In this document: positions 43,448-55,442 of the stretch, piece after piece
How positions within the stretch are numbered: position 1 is the first letter of the stretch
Layout: every line of letters starts with the position of its first letter
DNA from: Platanthera guangdongensis
Taxonomy: Eukaryota > Streptophyta > Magnoliopsida > Asparagales > Orchidaceae
Direction: 5' to 3'
Assembly: GCA_039583875.1 (NCBI GenBank)
Contig: CM077149.1
Coordinates: forward strand, 152,646,416-152,710,415
DNA: 64,000 nucleotides
The notes under the pieces: generated by a model
What the model saw: only the letters and a program-made list of their open reading frames with translations
Told to the model about the DNA's origin: nothing
Databases searched by the model: none
Program-made: the position numbers and the translations under genes

Positions 43448-44935
43448 CCAAGTCCTTAGCTCCGATGACGATTCCGCCACCAGGCTCCCACTAGCTGGCT
43501 GGGTAGGTTGATCTCTCGTGGTAGCCCAAGTCCTTTGCTCCGATGATGATTCCGCCGCCAGGCTCCCACTAGCTGGCTGGGTAGGTTGATCTCTCGTGGT
43601 AGCCCGAGTCCTTTGCTCCGATGATGATTCCGCCGCCAGGCTCCCACTAGCTGGCTGGGTAGGTTGATCTCTCGTGGTAGCTCAAGTCCTTTGCTCCGAT
43701 GATGATTCCGCCGCCAGGCTCCCACTAGCTGGCTGGGTAGGTTGATCTCTCGTGGTAGCTCAAGTCCTTAGCTCCGATGACGATTCCGCCGCCAGGCTCC
43801 CACTAGCTGGCTGGGTAGGTTGATCTCTCGTGGTAGCCCAAGTCCTTTGCTCCGATGATGATTCCGCCGCCAGGCTCCCACTAGCTGGCTGGGTAGGTTG
43901 ATCTCTCGTGGTAGCTCAAGTCCTTTGCTCCGATGATGATTCCGCCGCCAGGCTCCCACTAGCTGGCTGGGTAGGTTGATCTCTCGTGGTAGCTCAAGTC
44001 CTTAGCTCCGATGACGATTCCGCCGCCAGGCTCCCACTAGCTGGCTGGGTAGGTTGATCTCTCGTGGTAGCCCAAGTCCTTTGCTCCGATGATGATTCCG
44101 CCGCCAGGCTCCCACTAGCTGGCTGGGTAGGTTGATCTCTCGTGGTAGCTCAAGTCCTTAGCTCCGATGACGATTCCCGCCGCCAGGCTCCCACTAGCTG
44201 GCTGGGTAGGTTGATCTCTCGTGGTAGCCCAAGTCCTTTGCTCCGATGATGATTCCGCCGCCAGGCTCCCACTAGCTGGCTGGGTAGGTTGATCTCTCGT
44301 GGTAGCCCAAGTCCTTTGCTCCGATGATGATTCCGCCGCCAGGCTCCCACTAGCTGGCTGGGTAGGTTGATCTCTCGTGGTAGCCCAAGTCCTTTGCTCC
44401 GATGATGATTCCGCCGCCAGGCTCCCACTAGCTGGCTGGGTAGGTTGATCTCTCGTGGTAGCTCAAGTCCTTAGCTCCGATGACGATTCCGCCGCCAGGC
44501 TCCCACTAGCTGGCTGGGTAGGTTGATCTCTCGTGGTAGCCCAAGTCCTTAGCTCCGATGACGATTCCGCCGCCAGGCTCCCACTAGCTGGCTGGGTAGG
44601 TTGATCTCTCGTGGTAGCCCAAGTCCTTTGACCCGATGATGATTCCGCTGCCAGGCTCCCACTAGCTGGCAGGGTCGGTGGTATCTCTCGTGGAGAGTAA
44701 GTCCCTTTGCTCAGAGATGATTCCGCTGCCAGGCTCCCACTAGCTGGCAGGGTCGGTGGTACCTCTCGTGGAGAGTAGGTGCTTGCACCCCGAGGTTGTC
44801 TCGTCACCCAGACTCCCATTAGCTGGCTTGACAGGTTGACCCCTCGGGGAGGCTAAGTGTTTTCACCCAGAGGAGGTCTCGCCACCCAGGCTCCCATAGC
44901 TGGCATGGCAGGTTGACCCCAAGGGGAAGTTACAC
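43448..44935 (+). repeat. HL-3 tandem stem-loop array, subfamilies c-e-d
   Basis: About 15 units of subfamily c (GCCAG, loop GCTCCCACTAG, CTGGC), then two of subfamily e (CTGCCAG/CTGGCAG with a CTCT-CGTGG-AGAG hairpin), then two of subfamily d before the PPT flank. A one-base insertion (gattcccgc) at 44175 marks one unit. Confidence 0.9.
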
Positions 44936-45002
44936 TCCGCGAATACGTTGGGTTGGATGTTTCTTTCCGAGCTTGTGCCAACCTCGAAAAGAGCGGGGAT
45001 TG

Positions 45003-46412
45003 TGTACAACCCCGTATTCGCGAAGAGTGGACCCAAAATAAGGCAAACCCGTTTTTAAGCTTTTTTGGAGATTTTGAACTCTCGGTGGCCAATTTTGGCT
45101 CTGGCTTGGAACATACTATTAGGGGGAGGAAGAATTGGCTCCCCCCAATGGCCCCTCTGTTGGGAGGGCGGGTGCGGCAAGTTGGCTAGCACCCGCCCCG
45201 GCCGGTTGAGTCTGTGGTAGGGGCAGGCGAGGCGGCCGCGGCCTGGCGCTCGCCCGAGCGGCCTGCTCGCGGGCGAGGCGGCCAGCGGCCTGGCGCTCGC
45301 CCGAGCGGCCTGCTCGCGGGCGAGGCGGCCGCGGCCTGGCGCTCGCCCGAGCGGCCTGCTCGCGGGCGAGACGGCCGGCGGCCGGTCTCGCCCGAGCGGC
45401 CTGCTCGCGGGCGAGGCGGCCGCGGCCTGGCGCTCGCCCGAGCGGCCTGCTCGCGGGCGAGGCGGCCAGCGGCCTGGCGCTCGCCCGAGCGGCCTGCTCG
45501 CGGGCGAGGCGGCCGCGGCCTGGCGCTCGCCCGAGCGGCCTGCTCGCGGGCGAGGCGGCCAGCGGCCTGGCGCTCGCCCGAGCGGCCTGCTCGCGGGCGA
45601 GGCGGCCGGCGGCCGGTCTCGCGCCCGAGCGGCCTGCTCGCGGGCGAGGCGGCCGCGGCCTGGCGCTCGCCCGAGCGGCCTGCTCGCGGGCGAGGCGGCC
45701 AGCGGCCTGGCGCTCGCCCGAGCGGCCTGCTCGCGGGCGAGGCGGCCGCGGCCTGGCGCTCGCCCGAGCGGCCTGCTCGCGGGCGAGGCGGCCAGCGGCC
45801 TGGCGCTCGCCCGAGCGGCCTGCTCGCGGGCGAGGCGGCCGCGGCCTGGCGCTCGCCCGAGCGGCCTGCTCGCGGGCGAGGCGGCCGGCGGCCGGTCTCG
45901 CCCGGGCGGCCTGCTCGCGGCCTGACCGGCGGCCTGGGGCCGTCTCGGGTACTTGGGGGCGGGGTGTTGGCGGCGTGCTTTTACCGCTGTGCCCTTGGAG
46001 GCGTTTTACCGCTCTGCCCCCCGGCGTGGGCGTTTCCTATTGGCCCAAGGCTTTTTGGGCGTAGGGGTATTTTGGTCATTTTTACCCCCAGGACTTGGAA
46101 AAAACTATAAATAGACCCCCTTGGGTGCCTTGGAAGGGGATCTTCTTTCTTAGTTTTTTCCTCCTCCCCTAGCTTCTTCTTGGTAGAGTTGAGAGAGCTC
46201 TCCAAGGCACCCTAGCTCGAGCATTGGCTAGGGAGGGGAAGTGCTCAGGTAGCCTTCCGGGTGTGAGGTGGGACCTCCGCGCTAGAGCCGAGGGTCTGTT
46301 CCTAGTTTCCCCAAGTCTTCGGTCTGTGACGTTCTCTTGAGTGTAGTAGGTGTGAGGTCACCCCTTCCCCAAGGGTCGAACTCCACAGAGACCAAGTTTT
46401 TTGGTTTCAACA
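45003..46412 (+). repeat. HL-3 3' LTR
   Basis: Nearly identical to the 5' LTR apart from the number and order of minisatellite variants (45227-45925). TATA box 46106-46114. Confidence 0.95.
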
Positions 46413-47503
46413 GTTTAGAGGAGATTCCTGTTGTGCGTGACTTCCCAGATGTTTTTCCTACTGATCTTCCTGGTCTTCCCCCTGATCGTGATGTTGAGTT
46501 CGTTATTGATTTGGAACCGGGTACGCGACCTATTGCGAAAGCGCCGTATAGAATGGCCCCGCGTGAGCTAGCAGAGTTACGTACCCAGTTGGATGACTTA
46601 TTGGCAAAAGGGTTTATCAGACCGAGTTCATCACCTTGGGGTGCACCGGTGTTATTTGTGAAGAAGAAAGATGGGTCGATGCGGCTTTGCATCGATTACC
46701 GGGAATTGAACAAGGTGACGATTAAAAACAAGTACCCACTGGCAAGAATCGATGATTTGTTTGATCAACTACGTGGCAGTTCCGTATTTTCGAAGATTGA
46801 TCTCCGCTCGGGCTATCATCAGCTCAGGGTCCGGGAGTCGGATATTCCGCGGACTGCATTTCGCTCACGACATGGTCATTTTGAATTTCTGGTGATGTCG
46901 TTTGGTTTGACCAACGCGCCATCAGCCTTCATGGATATGATGAACAGGGTGTTCAAGGACTACTTGGATAAATTTGTGGTGATTTTTATTGATGACGTTC
47001 TTGTCTACTCCCGTAGTGCTGAGGAGCATGAACAGCATCTGCGATTAGTATTGGCCACTTTGCGAGAGCAACGGTTATTCGCCAAGCGAAGCAAATGCGA
47101 GTTTTGGTTGCCGCAAGTTGCTTTTCTGGGTCATGTCATTAATCACCATGGTATTTCAGTGGATCCCGAAAAGATTTCTGCGGTCATGGAATGGAGAAGA
47201 CCGGAAACACCCAAGGAAATTCGAAGCTTCTTGGGCTTGGCCGGCTATTATCGCAGATTTGTAGAAGGTTTTGCTACGTTGGCCGCACCTTTGACTCGCT
47301 TAACCCAGAATAATGTAGCATTTGAATGGAATGACAAGTGTGAGACCTCCTTCCTGGAACTCAAACACAGGTTATGTACCGCTCCTGTGTTAATCTTGCC
47401 AATAGAAGGAAAGGATTATGACGTGTTCGTGGATGCGTCGCACGTTGGACTTGGATGTGTGTTAATGCAAGACAAAAAGGTGATTGCGTATGGGTCTCGG
47501 TAG
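46413..47503 (+). CDS. Tekay-like pol, reverse transcriptase part
   Basis: Resumes after HL-3. The RT palm/fingers are intact: [46 protein letters not shown] and the catalytic FIDDVLVYS (the Asp pair near 46990-46995), followed by the thumb/connection motif [11 protein letters not shown] and [11 protein letters not shown]. The start of RNase H follows ([10 protein letters not shown]). The frame stops at 47501-47503 (TAG, where the family has a Gln in the ASRQLKxHE-type motif), so the polyprotein is truncated within RNase H. The only ATG upstream lies in HL-3, so this is a fragment of the original gag-pol frame. Confidence 0.9.
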
Positions 47504-47956
47504 TTGAAACTTCATGAAAAGAATTACCCAACGCATGATTTGGAGTTTGCAGCGGTGATATTTGCATTGAAGTTGTGGAGACACTTGCTATATGGTGCGC
47601 AGTGTAAAATCTTTACAAATCATAAAAGCTTGAAGTATGTCTTCACGCAGAAAGAACTTAATTTGCGCCAACGGCGATGGCTTGAGTATGTAGCTGATTA
47701 TGATGTGGACATTCAATATCATCCGGGAAAAGCGAATGTCGTAGCCGATGCTTTGAGTCGGAAGACGGGGAAATTATTTCATCTTTCCGTCGACCGTCTG
47801 GTAGAGGAATTTCTACTGATGGATGTTGCAGTGGGCAAATATGATCCGCAAAGTCATTCAGCAATAGAAGAACCGTCATGGCTGGTGCTTACAAGACACC
47901 ATCAAAAAGATGATCCTGATCTGTTACATTTATTTCTTCGGACGGAAAAAAGATGA
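47504..47956 (+). pseudogene. Tekay-like RNase H remainder
   Basis: Same frame as RT after the nonsense codon: [20 protein letters not shown], then FTNHKSLKY, where the usual acidic residue of the TDHK motif is Asn, and [16 protein letters not shown] at the end of RNase H. The frame is lost again near 47935, before the integrase. Confidence 0.85.
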
Positions 47957-49305
47957 ATTACCAGATTTTGCGATTGATGGTGCATGCACGTTAAAGTATC
48001 GTGGACGATTTTGTATTCCCGCGGTTGAGGATATTCGCGAGATGGTGTGTAAGGAAGCACACAGCGCAAGTATGGCCTACCATCCAGGCTCAACAAAAAT
48101 GTACCGTGATTTGAAACAAATTATCTGGTGGTATGGAATGAAACGTGATATAGCGCAGTTTGTGTCAGAATGTCATACCTGCAGGCGGGTGAAAGCTGAT
48201 CATGGGAAGCCTGGTGGCAAGTTGACACCATTGGAGATTCCAACTTGGAAGTGGGAAAGCATCTCAATGGATTTTATTACCGGTTTACCAAGATCTCCCC
48301 GAGGACATGACTTCGTGTGGGTGATCGTGGATAGGTTGACCAAGTGTGCTCATTTCATACCCTTTAAGGTCAACTACCCGATGAAAACAATAGCGGAGCT
48401 CTATTTGAACGAGATCATCCGACTGCATGGTGTGCCGATGAATATCATTTCAGACCGAGATTCCCGCTTTACCTCTCGTTTTTTGGCGCAGTTTACAAGA
48501 GGGTTTGGGGACAGATTTGCGATACTCCACGGCTTATCATCCTCAGACGAATGGCCAAACCGAAAGAGTAAATCAAATTGTCGAAGATATGATTCGATGT
48601 TACATTCTTGAGTATGGCGGAGCATGGGATGAACGTTTGCGGCTTATGGAGTTCACGTATAATAATAGCTATCAAGAAAGCTTGCAAATGGCTCCGTTCG
48701 AAGCGTTATATGAGCGACGATGTCGGACCCCACTCTTTTGGGCTGAGGTTGGCGAGCGGCCTTTGTTGGGTCCAGAGGCGCTCGAAGATATGGAAGTTGC
48801 AGTACGACTTATTCGGGAGAAGCTCCGAATCGCCCAAGAGCGATATGAAAAGTATGCCAACCGACGAAGGTCGGAATTAGAATTTGCGGTGGGGGATTTT
48901 GTTTTCTTGAAAGTCTCCCCAATGGTTGGGATTAAAAGATTTGGAAAAGAGCGCAAATTAGACCCAAGATTTGTGGGTCCCTTCAAGATTCTTGCGCGAG
49001 TTGGTGCATCCGCTTACAAACTGGAATTACCCGTGAACTTTCCTGGTGTTCACAATGTGTTTCATGTTAGCCAACTGCGCAAGTGTGTGCGGAATGACAA
49101 GCAAGTGTTGGACGTTGTGCCGCAATTAGCGCCCAACCTTTCTTATGAGGAGATGCCCATCCGGATATTGGACTCCCAAGATCGTGTGTTGCGGAAAAAG
49201 AAGATTCCTATGGTAAAGGTGTTATGGAAAAATCAGGAGGTGGAAAGCGCGACGTGGGAGCTCGAGTCAACGATGAGGGCGGCTCACCCTCATTTGTTCC
49301 CGTAA
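47940..49305 (+). pseudogene. Tekay-like integrase and chromodomain, one frameshift
   Basis: An H2C2 zinc domain ([11 protein letters not shown] ... CHTCRR), the first integrase acidic residue in [11 protein letters not shown] and the second in SDRDSRF are read to about 48500. The frame then shifts, and the third acidic residue ([11 protein letters not shown]) with the integrase C terminus is read in 48505-49305. The end holds VFHVSQLRKC and a chromodomain (about 49140-49300, IPMVKVLWKNQEVESATWE). Chromodomains direct insertion into marked chromatin in this lineage. The catalytic residues are present but the frame is broken. Confidence 0.88.
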
Positions 49306-49396
49306 GCTGGTATGTGATTTAGTGTTTGATTGGATTCATGTTTTGGTTTGCTTGTGTGTTTGGTTTTTGTGAAAAGTTTCGAGGCGAAACTTTTTG

Positions 49397-49410
49397 TTAG
49401 GGGGAGTGAT
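49397..49410 (+). other. Tekay-like polypurine tract
   Basis: TTAGGGGGAGTGAT immediately before the 3' LTR. Confidence 0.7.
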
Positions 49411-52164
49411 TGTAACGCCCCGGATTTTTTTGTTTTGATTACGTACGCATGATGGGCGTTACGTTGGCTTTGACTATTGTTCGAGCATGGTTTTCCCGCG
49501 GGCTTGCGAGTGGCTGTTTTGGTAGCCGAGTTGCACGATTCCCCAGCAAACCGGAGTCCAAATAAGGGACTCGGTGAGGCCTCTTAGGGAATGGTTGCAC
49601 TTTTTCGCGCCCGGGAAATGTTGCTCAAAGCAAGTTGCTGGTCCAGGAAAACCAAAAAATGGTAAAAAGGTCTTAAGGCAAAACTGGTCTAGGACGAGAC
49701 AGAAACTTTTTTTCAAAACAGGAAATTTTTTGGGTAACACGGCCTGGGACACGGGTGTGTCCCAGGGCGTGTCAGTTGACACGGCCTGCGACACGGCCGT
49801 GTCGCAGGCGTGTCGAGGTTGTGTCGACGATCGGGCTTTGTCTCGACGATCGGGATGTGTCGAGAGGAGGCACACGGCCAAGGACACGGCCGTGTCCAAC
49901 GCCGTGTCGTGTACTCGGCGACTGTTACTCGACGATCGTCGAGTGTCGGGACTGGGTGTCGAGTGTCGAGAAGTTGCACACGGCCTGTGACATGGGCGTG
50001 TCACAGGGCGTGTCCAATCAGGTCGACGCCCGCCGAAGGATTTCGACAGGGCGTGTCTTTGTGCCGTGTTTGGGAACACGGCCTGGGACACGGGCGTGTC
50101 CAAGGCCGTGTGAAGTCTCGGGATGTTTTGGGATTTTTTTTCACCAGGCACACGGCCACAGACACGGGCGTGTCTGAGGGCGTGTTGGTGACACGGCCCA
50201 TGACACGGGCGTGTCCCATGGGCGTGTCACTGGTTTGGATAAGTCGGTTGACCACCGCTTGAGGCACACGGCCTGGCACACGGCCGTGTCGAGTCAAATT
50301 TAGTGTTTTTGGCCGAATCGTGGCCGTCCATTCCTTCAGCTGGGATCCAAGGGCTGAAGCTTCTTCTTCTTCTTCTTATAGGCCGAAATCAGAGCAAGCA
50401 ATCCTTCTTCTCCTTTTATCTTCTCTTCCTCTTCTTCTTCATTCTTAAAGAGAAAGCAAAGAGAGAAAGGCTCAAGCAAGGCAAGAAAAGAAGAGCAGCC
50501 GTCGCGACATCGCCTCGGTTCAGGCAAGCGGTGTTCTCCACCCTTGCCAATCTTCGTTTTTGATTCAATTTTCCTAGCTTTCGACCTTGTGTTGAATTCT
50601 TCCTTATTAGCCTTAGTATTGCTCTTTCCATTCCCCTATGCTAGTTTGTTCTTCTTGATTCAATTATGATGCCTCCTCTTGTTTGTTCTATGCTAGATTC
50701 CCTAGGCTAAATTCAAATTAGCTAAGTCCTTATGCTAAAATTCCCTATGCTAAATTCAAAGTAGCTAAGTCCTTACGTTAATTATGCTAAACGACTTTGC
50801 TCTCCCATGTTTAGGTTTGTGATTCACGTACTTATCAATTTGCCCTATGCTAGCTTAATTCATGTAGCTAATTTGCCTTATCAAGAGAGGTGATTTTCCT
50901 TGATCAAAAACATATGATTCATGTTTCAAACATGTGATTTATGTATTTATCAAACTCTCTTATGTCATATAGCCTTACAAAGCATGTGATTTATGTACTT
51001 ATCACACTCTACGTTGGAAAGTGATAGTCGTGTGTGAGGGCGATGAAAGGAAACGTGTTACCTTGGGTTATGAGGCGTTTTGCGAGGTGAATTTGTGAAC
51101 CATGGCAGGAGCGTTTGTGTGAGCATTTTGCAAGGGGTGGTGTGGTTTCAGCCTGTGGCCACCGGGTTTTGTTTTTGTGGTTAGAGAGACCACTTTGGCC
51201 CCAACTTGGGCTGGTTTTGTTTGGTGCGTTCCACTTTAGGGCCGCCACCGATAAGACCCTTGCGAAATTGAACTTAACCGCTGCTATGCTTCACTAGTAT
51301 CGTAATTTCTTGGCCTATGAATGATGGAATGGACATGTGTTTTGCCTTTTGCTCCTGCGGTTTGAGCAGGACATGTTGAACTTGTACGCACTTGGTGCGT
51401 TTGACATGTGTTTGGTGAATTTTCCACTTGTTTTCTTTACTTATATGTCATTGCTACGGGGTCGGTAAGCCCCTTCATGATACTGCTCTTCTTTTTGTTG
51501 TATCTTCGAGGATTGCTGAGGTATTCTTTCTTGAATGCCTCAGGTGCAGGTTGTAGCCGGTTGAGCGGCTAGGTTTGTTGGAGGCGTTTCTTGGGAGCTA
51601 ACCGAGCTTACTTAGCAAGGTAGTTCTTTTCTTTGTTGTACAGACCTACATGTGCCCCAATGGGTTCGTGTCAGCTTGTTGGCGCCAATTGGTGGCTTAC
51701 TTTACTTGTGATATATGAATACGAAAACTGCTATGTGACTCATGTAGATGATGTCTTTTTGCTCTTGGGAAGGATTTATGGTAGGTTGCATTAGGTATTT
51801 TGAAGCTAAACCAAAACTATTATTGTATCTCATGCATACATGACTTGATAAATTAAAACGTAATTAAAACGTAAATAAAGAGGATTTCTTATAGTAAGAT
51901 CACTATAGACTGCATATAGGAGATCGTCATAAGTAAATAAAGGATTTCTGCCGCGTACCAATGTGTTTTGATACCTAAGGCCGAGGGATACGGCCATCAA
52001 ATGAACTAGTTTTCTTACATCTAACTGTTGAATTTCAATTCATAAAGTAAGCGTCAAGGGTTGCCTGAGCGTGTGCAGTTATCCCCTGCACGACGTGGCA
52101 TCATAACCCGTAGTTCCTCTTGCTCTGATACGAAGTACTCGTTGAGGAAATGCGGGTTGTGACA
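49411..52164 (+). repeat. Tekay-like 3' LTR
   Basis: Matches the 5' LTR closely, with scattered substitutions and small indels mostly in the GACACG/CGTGTC cluster (49738-50290). Confidence 0.92.
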
Positions 52165-52949
52165 CGCAGCCACCGGTGCGGGTAGAAGAGGTTCTACCCG
52201 GAGAAGGGGGTGATGATATATGCGAGGACCGGGTCGACGTGGGAACCCGAGGCGGTATAGGAGTGATCCACGGTGGAGTGGGGGTTGAGGCCACTCGGAA
52301 GGCAAGCCTCCATGTCATGTACCGAAGGAGCGTCACCTCAACCTCCCAGACCCCGCCCCCAGAAGAAAAGATCACCTTCTCGGTGAAGGACCTACCGGAT
52401 CATGAGGATCCGTTCTGTGATGCGCTGGTCATCCAGACAGCCATCGAAGGCTACACCGTCTCCCGGATCATGTTTGACAACGGAAGCTCCGTCAACGTCA
52501 TTTTCAAGAAGGCGTTTGACGAGATGAAGGTGGAGCCAAGGAGGGTGTTGGCCTCGGACGGACCCCTGTTCGGATTCTCAGGAGAGAGGAAGGAGGTCGA
52601 AGGTGGAGTGGGGCTCCAAGTAAAATTGGGAGGAGTCTCAAGGAACTGCCGGTTCGTCATTGTTGACGCTCCAAGCAGCTACAATGCCATATTCGGAAGA
52701 CCCCTCATCAGCGCCTTTCGTTGCGTGCCATCTTCATTCCACCAATGCCTCAAGTTCAGCTCAGGAGGGATCCAGGTCAGAGTCAAGGGAGACTCCAGGA
52801 TGGCAAGGCAGTGCTACGTCACGGCCGTCAACACCATCTCTTGGTGGGCCAAGGTAGAGGAGATGGAGAAGGTCATGGAGAGTCTGAGCAGGATGGAAGT
52901 GTCCGGCGAGGAGGAAGCGGATGGCGACTACCGGGCCCAGACCCCCTGA
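52165..52949 (+). pseudogene. HL-4 protease-like domain, right of the Tekay insertion
   Basis: Resumes after the duplicated CGCAG. The frame is open to the stop at 52947-52949, with FDNGSSVNVIF at the active-site turn and FVIVDAPSSYNAIFGRP downstream. This is the cleanest HL protease region and shows that the family joins gag and protease in one frame. The gene as a whole is disrupted by the Tekay element. Confidence 0.8.
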
Positions 52950-53003
52950 GGAAGCCTCGCCCCGGCAGAGTCCTGTATGTATCTTGTCTTGTAATGAGTC
53001 TAA

Positions 53004-53026
53004 CCCCCGACCAACTGAGTCGGGGG
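53004..53026 (+). other. HL-4 post-gag-pro hairpin
   Basis: CCCCCGAC, 7-nt loop CAACTGA, GTCGGGGG. Stem identical to HL-3 and loop differs by one base. Confidence 0.65.
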
Positions 53027-53094
53027 GATCATGTAACCCATCTATTTTTCCCGTTTGAGGATGTAGGATTTGGCAAGGTTTGATTGTGTAGCTC

Positions 53095-55370
53095 AAGTCC
53101 TTTGCTCCGATGATGATTCCGCCGCCAGGCTCCCACTAGCTGGCTGGGTAGGTTGATCTCTCGTGGTAGCCTAAGTCCCTTTGCTCCGATGATGATTCCG
53201 CCGCCAGGCTCCCACTAGCTGGCTGGGTAGGTTGATCTCTCGTGGTAGCCTAAGTCCCTTTGCTCCGATGATGATTCCGCCGCCAGGCTCCCACTAGCTG
53301 GCTGGGTAGGTTGATCTCTCGCGGTAGCCCAAGTCCTTTGCTCCGATGATGATTCCGCCGCCAGACTCCCACTAGCTGGCAGGGCAGGTTGATCTCTCGT
53401 GGTAGCCTAAGTCCCTTTGCTCCGATGATGATTCCGCCGTCAGGCTCCCACTAGCTGGCTGGGTAGGTTGATCTCTCGTGGTAGCCTAAGTCCCTTTGCT
53501 CCGATGATGATTCCGCCGCCAGGCTCCCACTAGCTGGCTGGGTAGGTTGATCTCTCGTGGTAGCCTAAGTCCCTTTGCTTCGATGATGATTCCGCCGCCA
53601 GGCTCCCACTAGCTGGCTGGGTAGGTTGATCTCTCGTGGTAGCCTAAGTCCCTTTGCTCCGATGATGATTTCGCCGCCAGGCTCCCACTAGCTGGCTGGG
53701 TAGGTTGATCTCTCGTGGTAGCCTAAGTCCCTTTGCTCCGATGATGATTCCGCCGCCAGGCTCCCACTAGCTGGCTGGGTAGGTTGATCTCTCGCGGTAG
53801 CCCAAGTCCTTTGCTCTGATGATGATTCCGCCGCCAGGCTCCCACTAGCTGGCTGGGTAGGTTGATCTCTCGTGGTAGCCTAAGTCCCTTTGCTCCGATG
53901 ATGATTCCGCCGCCAGGCTCCCACTAGCTGGCTGGGTAGGTTGATCTCTCGTGGTAGCCTAAGTCCCTTTGCTCCGATGATGATTCCGCGTTAGGCTCCC
54001 ACTAGCTGGCTGGGTAGGTTGATCTCTCGTGGTAGCCTAAGTCCCTTTGCTCCGATGATGATTCCGCCGCCAGGCTCCCACTAGCTGGCTGGGTAGGTTG
54101 ATCTCTCGTGGTAGCCTAAGTCCCTTTGCTCCGATGATGATTCCGCCGTCAGGCTCCCACTAGCTGGCTGGGTAGGTTGATCTCTCGTGGTAGCCTAAGT
54201 CCCTTTGCTCTGATGATGATTCCGCCGCCAGGCTCCCACTAGCTGCCTGGGTAGGTTGATCTCTCGTGGTAGCCCAAGTCCTTTGCTCCGATGATGATTC
54301 CGCCGCCAGGCTCCCACTAGCTGGCTGGGTAGGTTGATCTCTCGTGGTAGCCTAAGTCCCTTTGCTCCGATGATGATTCCGCAGCCAGGCTCCCACTAGC
54401 TGGCTGGGTAGGTTGATCTCTCGTGGTAGCCTAAGTCCCTTTGCTCCGATGATGATTCTACCGCCAGGCTCCCACTAGCTGGCTGGGTAGGTTGATCTCT
54501 CGCGGTAGCCCAAGTCCTTTGCTCCGATGATGATTCCGCCGCCAGGCTCCCACTAGCTGGCTGGGTAGGTTGATCTCTCGTGGTAGCCCAAGTACTTTGC
54601 TCCGATGATGATTCCGCCTCCAGGCTCCCACCACCTGGCTGGGTAGGTTGATCTCTCGTGGTAGCCCAAGTCCCGTTGCTCCGAGGTGGTCCCGCTGCCA
54701 GGCTCCCACTAGCTGGCAGAGTCGGTGGTACCTCTCGTGGTAGCCTAAGTCCCTTTGCTCCGATGATGATTCCGCCGCCAGGCTCCCACTAGCTGGCTGG
54801 GTAGGTTGATCTCTCGTGGTAGCCTAAGTCCCTTTGCTCCGATGATGGTTTCGCCGCCAGGCTCCCACTAGCTGGCTGGGTAGGTTGATCTCTCGTGGTA
54901 GCCCAAGTCCTTTGCTCCGATGACGATTCCACCGCCAGGCTCCCACTAGCTGGCAGGGCAGGTTGATCTCTCGTGGAAGCCCAAGTCCCTTTGCTCCGAG
55001 GTGGTCCCGCTGCCAGGCTCCCACTAGCTGGCAGGGTCGGTGGTACCTCTCGTGGAGAGTAAGTCCCTTTGCTCCGAGATGGTCCCGCTGCCAGGCTCCC
55101 ACTAGCTGGCAGGGTCGGTGGTACCTCTCGTGGAGAGTAAGTCCCTTTGCTCCGAGATGGTCCCGCTGCCAGGCTCCCACTAGCCTACAGGGCCGGTGGT
55201 ACCTCTCGTAGAGAGTAAGTGTTTGCACCCCGAGGCCGTCTCGTCACTCAGGCTCCCATTAGCTGGCTTGATAGGTTGACCCCTCGGGGAGGCTAAGTGT
55301 TTTCACCCAGAGGGGGTCTCGCCACCCAAGCTCCCATAGCTGGCATGGCAGGTTGACCCCGAGGGGAAGT
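53095..55370 (+). repeat. HL-4 tandem stem-loop array, subfamilies c-e-d
   Basis: More than twenty units of subfamily c, with a single e-type unit inside (about 54683-54745), then three e units (54990-55225) and d units next to the PPT flank. Period about 77-79 bp. Confidence 0.9.
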
Positions 55371-55442
55371 TACACTCCGCGAATACGTTGGGTTGGATGT
55401 TTCTTTCCGAGCTTGTGCCAACCTCGAAAAGAGCGGGGATTA

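Larger units (their letters stand above)
39708..46412 (+). mobile_element. HL-3: complete HL element inside the Tekay-like element, TSD GTTTA
   Basis: 5' LTR 39708-41113, 3' LTR 45003-46412, GTTTA on both sides (39703-39707 and 46413-46417). The interior holds PBS region, gag (41169-42833), protease segment (to 43305), conserved hairpin, tandem array and PPT (44986-44999). No RT, RNase H or integrase. Outside the LTR minisatellites I see only about three small indels between the two LTRs, so this is the youngest element of the nest and fits its position inside the Tekay element. Confidence 0.95.
34515..52164 (+). mobile_element. Tekay-like Ty3/gypsy chromovirus with nested HL-3, TSD CGCAG
   Basis: LTRs of about 2.75 kb (34515-37270 and 49411-52164) begin TGTAACGCCCC and end TGTGACA. 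The PBS TGGTATCAGAG (37273-37283) fits initiator-Met tRNA. The PPT TTAGGGGGAGTGAT ends at 49410. CGCAG is duplicated at 34510-34514 and 52165-52169. The order gag, protease, RT, RNase H, integrase, chromodomain and the long LTR point to the Tekay/Del chromoviruses. HL-3 sits between protease and RT. Coding lesions are multiple, so it is not autonomous now. Confidence 0.92.

Noticed and set aside
45214..46110. Long ORFs of about 300 codons (Arg/Pro/Ala-rich) across LTR minisatellites, also at 10812-11729, 22824-23463, 27305-27986 and 39840-40814
   Set aside because: They follow GC-rich tandem repeats in LTRs, occur on several frames and strands, and have no domain; the open frame is a product of unit length and composition.
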